From Acetobacteraceae bacterium (GTDB taxonomy: Bacteria; Pseudomonadota; Alphaproteobacteria; Acetobacterales; Acetobacteraceae), in contig DAICYU010000014.1 in the NCBI GenBank assembly GCA_027311485.1, forward strand, positions 7,535 through 19,796: 12,262 bases of DNA. Direction: 5' to 3'. This document shows, one piece after another, positions 7,596 to 12,262 of this stretch. Positions within the stretch are counted from its first letter, which is position 1. Each line of letters begins with the position of its first letter. The notes beneath the pieces are model-generated. The model was not told where the DNA came from, did no database searches, and worked only from the letters and a program-made list of their open reading frames with translations. A program made the position numbers and the translations under genes.

Positions 7596-10500
7596 TCCGC
7601 CGCACTCGGCTCAACAGCCGGGCCGCCGCGCAGGCGCTCGGCCAGACGGTCGAACATCAGGTAGATCACCGGCGTGGTGAACAGCGTCAGCACCTGGCTG
7701 ACGATCAGGCCGCCGACGATGGCGACGCCCAGCGGACGGCGCAGCTCCGATCCGGTGCCGGTGCCCAGCATCAGCGGCAGCGCGCCCAGCAAGGCCGCCA
7801 TCGTGGTCATCAGGATCGGGCGGAAGCGCAGCAGGCAGGCCTGGTGGATCGCCTCACGCGGCGTCCTGCCTTCGTGGCGTTCGGCTTCCAGCGCGAAGTC
7901 GATCATCATGATCGCGTTCTTCTTGACGATGCCGATCAGCAGGATGATGCCGATGATCGAGATCACATCGATATTGTCGCCGCTGATCAGCAGCGCCACC
8001 AGGGCGCCGGCGCCGGCCGAGGGCAAGGTCGAGAGAATGGTGATGGGGTGGATGAAGCTCTCGTACAGGACGCCCAGCACGATATACATCGTCACCACCG
8101 CCGCCAGCACCAGCAGCAGCTCGTTCGACAGCGAGGATTCCAGCGCCGCGGCGGCACCCTGGAACGCGGTGATGAAGCTGTCCGGCAGATGGATGTCCTG
8201 CTCCGCCTGACGGATCGCGGCGACGGCGGCGCCGAGGGATGCGCCCGGCGCGGTATCGAAGGAAATCGTCGTCGCCGGGAACTGGCCGAGATGGCTGATC
8301 TGCAGCGGGCCTGGCTTCTGCTGGATCGAGACGATCGAGCTCAACTGCACCTGCCCGGTGGAGGACGCGGCCGAGGGCAGCCAGATCGATTGCAGCGCAT
8401 CCAACGAATTTTGCAACGACGGCGCCGCTTCCATGATGACACGGTACTGGTTCGACTGGGTGTAGATGGTCGAGATGATCCGCTGCCCGAACAGGTCATA
8501 CAGCGCGTTGTCGACGGTGGCCGGGGTGATGCCGAAGCGCGCGGCGTTCGCCCGGTCGATGATCAGATGCACGGTCAGGCCCTGCTGCGACAGGTCGGTT
8601 GCAATGTTCGTCAGGGCCGGCGACTCGTGCATCCGCTGGATCAGCTTCGGCACCCATTCGGTGAACGCCGAGAGGTTCGGATTCTCCAGCACGAACTGGT
8701 ACTGGGTGCGGCTGAGCGCGGCATCGATGGTCAGGTCCTGCACCGGTTGCAGGTACAGCGTCACACCCGTCACGTTGGCAGTTTCCTGCTGCAGCCGGCG
8801 GGCGATCGCGGTCGCGTTCAGCGAACGGTCGTCCTTCGGCTTCAGGTTGATCAGGAACCGGCCGGTGTTCAGCGTGGTGTTGCTACCATCGACGCCGATG
8901 AAGGAACTCAGGCTGACAACGTCGGGGTCCTTCAGGATGACGTCGGCCAGCGCCTGCTGGTGTTCGGTCATGGCCTTGTAGGAGGTGGTCTGCGCCGCGA
9001 CGGAGATGCCTTGCAGCACGCCGGTGTCCTGCACCGGGAAGAAACCCTTCGGCACCGCGGCATACAATAGCACCGTCACGCCGAGGGTGAGCACGGCAAC
9101 GAACAACGTCAGCCGCTGATGGTCCAGCACCACATTCAGCGCCCGGTCGTAGCGGTGGATCACCCAATCAAAGGCCCGTTCGGCCTTCAGGTCGAACGCG
9201 CTCCGCTCGGCGTCGGGACGATGGCGCACCAGCTTGGCGCACATCATCGGCACCAGCGTCAGCGACACGATGGCCGAGATGACGATCGTCACCGCCAGGG
9301 TGATGGCGAATTCGTGGAACAGCCGCCCCACCACATCGCCCATGAACAGCAGCGGGATCAGCACCGCAATCAGCGAGACGGTGAGCGAGATGATGGTGAA
9401 GCCGATCTGCTCACTGCCCTTCAGCGCGGCGGCGAGCGGCGACTCGCCGGCTTCGACGAAGCGGGCGATGTTCTCGATCATGACGATGGCGTCATCGACG
9501 ACGAAACCGGTCGAGATGGTCAGCGCCATCAGCGACAGGTTGTCCAGGCTGAAGCCCAGCAGGTACATCACGGCCAGCGTGCCGACCAATGACAGCGGCA
9601 CCGACAGGCTGGGAATGATGGTCGCTGGCAGGTTGCGCAGGAACAGGAAGATCACCAGCACGACCAGCCCGATGGCCAGCCCCAGCTCGAATTCCACATC
9701 GGCGACGGAGGCGCGAATGGTCCCGGTCCGGTCAGTCAGCACGGCGACGTCCACCGCGGCCGGCAGCGTCGCCTTCAGCTGCGGCAGCATCTTCTTGATG
9801 CCGTCAACCACCTGGATGACGTTGGCGCCCGGCTGGCGCTGCACGTTCAGGATCACCGCGGGCGTCCTGTTGGCCCAGGCGGCCAGCCTTGTGTTCTCGG
9901 CGCCGTGGATCACGGTGGCGACGTTGCGCAGGTAAACCGGATTGCCGTTGCGGTAGGCGATCACCAGATCCAGGTATTGCTGCGGGTCGGTGATCTGGTC
10001 GTTGGCATTGATCGTGGATGCCTGCGCCGGGCCGTCGAAATTACCCTTGGGGATATTGACGTTCGCATTGCCCAGGGTGGTGCGCAGGTCGTCTATGTTC
10101 AGGCCGTATGCCGCCAGCGCGCGCGGATCGACCTGGACCCGCACCGCCGGCCGCTGCCCGCCGCTGATGCTGACCAGACCGACGCCGGGCTGTTGCGAGA
10201 TGCGCTGCGCCAGCCGCGTGTCGGCCATATCCTCGACCTGCGTCAGCGGCAGGGTCTTCGAGGTCAGCGCCAACGTCAGGATCGGCGCGTCCGCCGGATT
10301 GACCTTGGCATAGATCGGCGGTGCCGGCAGATCCGCCGGCAGCAGGTTGCCCGCCGCGTTGATCGCCGCCTGCACCTCCTGCTCGGCGATGTCCAGGCTG
10401 ATATCCAGCCCGAATTGCAGGGTGATCAGCGAGGCGCCCGCCGAACTGGTGGAGAACATCTGGTTCAGGCTGGACATCTGCCCGAACTGCACCTCCAGCG

Positions 10501-10696
10501 GCGAGGTGACGGAGGACGTCATCACTTCCGGGCTGGCGCCGGGATAGAAGGTCTGCACCTGGATCGTCGGATAGTCGACCTCCGGCAGGGCCGAGATCGG
10601 CAGGAAGCGATACGCGACGATGCCGACCATCAGGATGGCCGCCATCAGCAGCGTGGTGGCGACGGGCCGCAGGATGAAGGGGCGTGACGGGCTCAT
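7592..10696 (-). CDS. mdtB: Multidrug efflux RND permease, MdtB/MuxB type
   Basis: Second RND permease of the heteromeric pump, 1034 residues, close to E. coli MdtB. The N-terminus (RPVATTLLMAAILMVGI, then LPISALPEVDYPTIQV), EQEVQAAINAAGNLLPADLP, SISGGQRPAVRV and NVQRQPGANVI identify the MdtB branch. Relay residues are intact: Asp401-Asp402 in GFVVDDAIVMIEN, Lys926 in GIVKKNAIMMIDFA and Arg959 in RFRPILMTT. Twelve membrane segments and two periplasmic loops are expected. At the site where the neighbouring MdtC has its long insertion, this protein has only a short link (LPSAASSTGQVQLSSI, residues 773-788). The start ATG is 15 bases downstream of the mdtA stop, with no clear Shine-Dalgarno in between, so translation may depend on coupling. 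The stop overlaps the mdtC start by 4 bases. The known substrates of relatives are bile salts and novobiocin (MdtABC) and novobiocin, aztreonam and macrolides (MuxABC-OpmB); the substrate here cannot be read from sequence. Confidence 0.95.
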   Translation of the reverse strand: MSPSRPFILRPVATTLLMAAILMVGIVAYRFLPISALPEVDYPTIQVQTFYPGASPEVMTSSVTSPLEVQFGQMSSLNQMFSTSSAGASLITLQFGLDISLDIAEQEVQAAINAAGNLLPADLPAPPIYAKVNPADAPILTLALTSKTLPLTQVEDMADTRLAQRISQQPGVGLVSISGGQRPAVRVQVDPRALAAYGLNIDDLRTTLGNANVNIPKGNFDGPAQASTINANDQITDPQQYLDLVIAYRNGNPVYLRNVATVIHGAENTRLAAWANRTPAVILNVQRQPGANVIQVVDGIKKMLPQLKATLPAAVDVAVLTDRTGTIRASVADVEFELGLAIGLVVLVIFLFLRNLPATIIPSLSVPLSLVGTLAVMYLLGFSLDNLSLMALTISTGFVVDDAIVMIENIARFVEAGESPLAAALKGSEQIGFTIISLTVSLIAVLIPLLFMGDVVGRLFHEFAITLAVTIVISAIVSLTLVPMMCAKLVRHRPDAERSAFDLKAERAFDWVIHRYDRALNVVLDHQRLTLFVAVLTLGVTVLLYAAVPKGFFPVQDTGVLQGISVAAQTTSYKAMTEHQQALADVILKDPDVVSLSSFIGVDGSNTTLNTGRFLINLKPKDDRSLNATAIARRLQQETANVTGVTLYLQPVQDLTIDAALSRTQYQFVLENPNLSAFTEWVPKLIQRMHESPALTNIATDLSQQGLTVHLIIDRANAARFGITPATVDNALYDLFGQRIISTIYTQSNQYRVIMEAAPSLQNSLDALQSIWLPSAASSTGQVQLSSIVSIQQKPGPLQISHLGQFPATTISFDTAPGASLGAAVAAIRQAEQDIHLPDSFITAFQGAAAALESSLSNELLLVLAAVVTMYIVLGVLYESFIHPITILSTLPSAGAGALVALLISGDNIDVISIIGIILLIGIVKKNAIMMIDFALEAERHEGRTPREAIHQACLLRFRPILMTTMAALLGALPLMLGTGTGSELRRPLGVAIVGGLIVSQVLTLFTTPVIYLMFDRLAERLRGGPAVEPSAAE

Positions 10697-10711
10697 GCCG
10701 GGTGGGCGGTG

Positions 10712-12061
10712 CTACCGCGCCGCCGGCGGCGCGCGATGCTGATGCTGTGCGGCGGGGCTAGCGCCCGGCTGTTGGCCGCTACCCTGTTGGCCGCTTCCCC
10801 GGTGAGCGCTACCCGGTTGGCCGGCGGCCTGAGCCGCGTGGGCCTGCGGCAGGCTGACCTTGGCGCCGTCGCGCAGGCGGTCGGTGCCATCTGTCACCAC
10901 ACGCTCCCCCGGTGCCAGCCCGGACAGCACCGCCTGATAGCCGTTGTCGGTTGGGCCCACCGTCACCTTGCGCACGGACACGGTGTTGTCAGCGTTGATG
11001 ACGTAGACGAAGGTGCCGGGTTCGCCCCGCTGCACCGCCTGAACCGGAATGCGCACGGTGTCGTGCATGGTATCGACCAGCAGGCGGGCGTTCACGAACT
11101 GGTTCGGGTAGAGCATCTCATCAGGGTTATCGAAGATCGCGCGCAGCCGAAGCGTGCCCGTGGTGGTGTCGATCTGATTGTCCAGCGACATCAGCTTGCC
11201 GGTTGCCAGTTCCCGTGTGTTGCCGCTGTCGTATGCCTCGACCGGCAGGGTGGCGCCGCTGCGCACGCGCTGCATGATGTCCGGCAGGTTGACCTGCGGC
11301 ACCGCGAAGATGACCGAGATCGGCTGCATCAGCGTGACCACCGCGATCCCGGTGGTGCTGGTGGTCTGCACGTAGTTGCCCGGGTCCACCAGACGCAGGC
11401 CGATCTGCCCGTCGATCGGCGAAGTGATGTGGCAATAGATCAGGTTCAGCTTGGCATTGTCGACCACGCCCTGATCGGCTTTCACCGTGCCGGCGTATTG
11501 CTCCACGAGGTATTTCTGGTCCTCGACCTGCTGCTGCGCGATCGAGTCCTGGCGGCCGAGGGTCTGGTAGCGCTTGAGGTCGGCCTTGGCCTGGTCGAGC
11601 AGGCCCTGGTCGTGCGCCAGCGTGCCTTGCGCCTGCTCCAGCGCCACCTGGTAGGGACGCGGGTCGATCTGTGCCAGGAAATCGCCGGCCTTGACGACCT
11701 GCCCTTCCTTGAAGCCGACATCGATGAGCTGGCCGTTGATCTGCGTCTGCACGGTGACGGTCCGCAAAGGCGTGACCGTGCCGAGTTCGTTCAGCATGAT
11801 CCGGATGTCGCCCTTGTCGATGGTGGCGAAGCCGACCGGCTGCGGCGGCGTCTGGAAGCCGCCCGCGCCGCCGCGGAAGCTGGGCGTCGGCTGGGATTTA
11901 TGCTGCGCCCACCACAGCCAGCCGCCGCCGAGGAGCAGGATCAGCACCACTGCCGGCAGGATCAGCCGGCGGACGCGGGACCGGCGGGTCACCCGCGTCA
12001 TGGGCGGCGGGCGATCGGTCGGAATTGTCGTCGTCTCCCGCCGGTCAACACGCTCGTCCAT
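10712..12061 (-). CDS. mdtA: RND efflux periplasmic adaptor (membrane fusion protein), MdtA/MuxA type
   Basis: Periplasmic adaptor joining the RND permeases to the outer-membrane channel, 449 residues (E. coli MdtA 415). In order: a basic cytoplasmic tail, a membrane anchor (about 33-51, LILPAVVLILLLGGGWLWW), lipoyl half 1 (about 102-134, with NGQLIDVGFKEGQVVKAGD), a Gln/Ala-rich alpha-helical hairpin (about 137-209), lipoyl half 2 (about 211-232, with ITSPIDGQIGLRLVDPGN), a beta-barrel with SLDNQIDTTTGTL (about 292-304) and FPNQFVNAR-like YPNQFVNARLLVDT (318-331), and a membrane-proximal domain ending near GAKVSLPQ. There is no lipobox, so an uncleaved anchor or cleaved signal is expected. 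The C-terminal ~40 residues form a Gly/Gln/Ser/His-rich repeat tail. The ATG at 12061 is chosen for its GAGG Shine-Dalgarno at 12067-12070; the in-frame GTG at 12067 lies inside that site, and the ATG at 12001 has no good site. First gene of the operon. Confidence 0.95.
   Translation of the reverse strand: MDERVDRRETTTIPTDRPPPMTRVTRRSRVRRLILPAVVLILLLGGGWLWWAQHKSQPTPSFRGGAGGFQTPPQPVGFATIDKGDIRIMLNELGTVTPLRTVTVQTQINGQLIDVGFKEGQVVKAGDFLAQIDPRPYQVALEQAQGTLAHDQGLLDQAKADLKRYQTLGRQDSIAQQQVEDQKYLVEQYAGTVKADQGVVDNAKLNLIYCHITSPIDGQIGLRLVDPGNYVQTTSTTGIAVVTLMQPISVIFAVPQVNLPDIMQRVRSGATLPVEAYDSGNTRELATGKLMSLDNQIDTTTGTLRLRAIFDNPDEMLYPNQFVNARLLVDTMHDTVRIPVQAVQRGEPGTFVYVINADNTVSVRKVTVGPTDNGYQAVLSGLAPGERVVTDGTDRLRDGAKVSLPQAHAAQAAGQPGSAHRGSGQQGSGQQPGASPAAQHQHRAPPAAR
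10769..10823 (-). repeat. 15-bp tandem repeat in the mdtA 3' end
   Basis: CTGTTGGCCGCT (plus strand) occurs at 10769-10780 and again at 10784-10795, a 15-base period, with degenerate units continuing to about 10823. It encodes pentapeptide units of the type GSGQQ, GSGQQ, GSAHR in the disordered-looking C-terminal tail of the adaptor. Confidence 0.6.
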
Positions 12062-12066
12062 GCACA

Positions 12067-12070
12067 CCTC
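12067..12070 (-). promoter_or_regulatory. Shine-Dalgarno of mdtA
   Basis: GAGG on the minus strand (within ATGAGGTG), 5 bases before the ATG at 12061. It supports that ATG as the start of the adaptor gene. Confidence 0.7.
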
Positions 12071-12080
12071 ATTGCTCGCA

Positions 12081-12104
12081 GGCCGCGGCCGGGCCGGATC
12101 CGGC
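12081..12104. repeat. GC-rich palindromes in the mdtA leader
   Basis: Two perfect palindromes lie 10-35 bases upstream of the mdtA Shine-Dalgarno: GGCCGCGGCC (12081-12090) and GCCGGATCCGGC (12093-12104). If transcribed they could pair with themselves or each other in several ways and affect access to the ribosome-binding site. There is no U-run after them, so they do not look like an intrinsic terminator. Confidence 0.4.
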
Positions 12105-12119
12105 TAGGGGATTAGGCGG

Positions 12120-12132
12120 CAGGTAAGCCCGC
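12120..12132. repeat. 13-base direct repeat, copy 1
   Basis: CAGGTAAGCCCGC, identical to the copy at 12205-12217 and in the same orientation. The two copies flank the dyad cluster, 85 bases apart start to start, close to eight helical turns. Possible regulator sites or a duplication trace; function unknown. Confidence 0.6.
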
Positions 12133-12151
12133 AACAAGCAAAACCCCGCTG

Positions 12152-12180
12152 GCGTTACGCTAAATATTAGTGTGTTACAC
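12152..12180. promoter_or_regulatory. Candidate operator/promoter upstream of the efflux operon
   Basis: Three short dyads lie in a row. GCGTTACGC (12152-12160) and GTGTTACAC (12172-12180) are each perfect 9-base dyads around a central T, 20 bases apart centre to centre. Between them is CTAA-ATA-TTAG (12160-12170). The two outer dyads differ at two positions by changes that preserve the symmetry. On the minus strand the AT-rich centre gives TAATAT (12169-12164), a 4/6 match to a -10 element about 100 bases before the mdtA start; no convincing -35 element was found. The layout fits a dimeric repressor such as TetR or MarR type overlapping a promoter, but the regulator is not in the window. Confidence 0.4.
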
Positions 12181-12204
12181 GCTGCGGATTAGCACGGTGA
12201 CATT

Positions 12205-12217
12205 CAGGTAAGCCCGC
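12205..12217. repeat. 13-base direct repeat, copy 2
   Basis: CAGGTAAGCCCGC, the upstream (with respect to mdtA) copy of the repeat at 12120-12132. The flanking bases differ between the copies, so the identity stops sharply at 13 bases. Confidence 0.6.
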
Positions 12218-12262
12218 GTCCTCGGGTGTATCGATTTATGACACAAAATTCATATCGCGGAC

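Noticed and set aside
5352..7664. 770-codon open frame on the plus strand opposite mdtC
   Set aside because: It is antisense to an unmistakable RND permease, is rich in His/Asp/Gln/Arg as expected for a shadow frame in high-GC DNA, and shows no recognisable domain.
7844..9070. 408-codon plus-strand open frame opposite mdtB
   Set aside because: Antisense to conserved RND sequence, with Arg/Gln/Asp-rich composition typical of shadow frames.
10709..12115. 468-codon plus-strand open frame opposite mdtA
   Set aside because: Shadow of the adaptor gene; no recognisable domain, and the minus-strand gene has all the expected membrane fusion protein features.
12232..12257. Imperfect inverted repeat CGATTTATGA / TCATATCG near the right edge
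   Set aside because: The arms match only with a 2-base bulge and the region is AT-rich, so chance is a sufficient explanation.
12238..12262. ATG at 12238 as the start of a divergent gene running off the right edge
   Set aside because: Only eight codons are visible, there is no Shine-Dalgarno at a suitable distance, and no family can be recognised. It remains possible.

Overview
The window comes from a high-GC Gram-negative bacterium. An inner-membrane/periplasm/outer-membrane RND efflux system, strong G/C preference at third codon positions and the protein sequences all fit an alphaproteobacterium. Acetobacteraceae is my best guess, but it is an inference from overall feel, not from a marker gene. 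I see no rRNA, tRNA, CRISPR array, insertion sequence or integrase.

Left part (1-2747, + strand): the 3' part of a superfamily 2 DEAD/DEAH-type helicase whose start lies outside the window, followed immediately by a DUF72 (YecE-like) TIM-barrel gene. The two are adjacent and co-oriented and may be co-transcribed.

Main part (2728-12061, - strand): a complete four-gene tripartite efflux operon read right to left. It encodes a membrane-fusion adaptor (MdtA/MuxA type), two different RND permeases (MdtB/MuxB and MdtC/MuxC types) and a NodT/OprM-family outer-membrane lipoprotein channel. The gene content and order match MuxABC-OpmB of Pseudomonas. The permeases and adaptor also align, from memory, with E. 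coli MdtB, MdtC and MdtA. The two permeases would form a heteromeric proton-driven pump, the adaptor would bridge it to the channel, and substrates would leave through the outer membrane. The mdtB/mdtC and mdtC/channel junctions are both 4-base ATGA overlaps; mdtA and mdtB are separated by 15 bases. The operon's last gene overlaps the 3' end of the DUF72 gene by 20 bases, tail to tail.

Right edge (12062-12262): a noncoding, comparatively AT-rich region upstream of mdtA. It carries a symmetrical cluster of short dyads that looks like an operator/promoter, a 13-base direct repeat, and GC-rich palindromes in the presumed leader. No regulator gene is visible in the window.

The system itself belongs to known families. 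The unusual points are a roughly 88-residue low-complexity insertion in MdtC, a Gly/Ser/Thr-rich loop in the outer-membrane channel, a 15-bp repeat in the adaptor C-terminus, and the paired dyads upstream. I do not see a clearly undescribed system.
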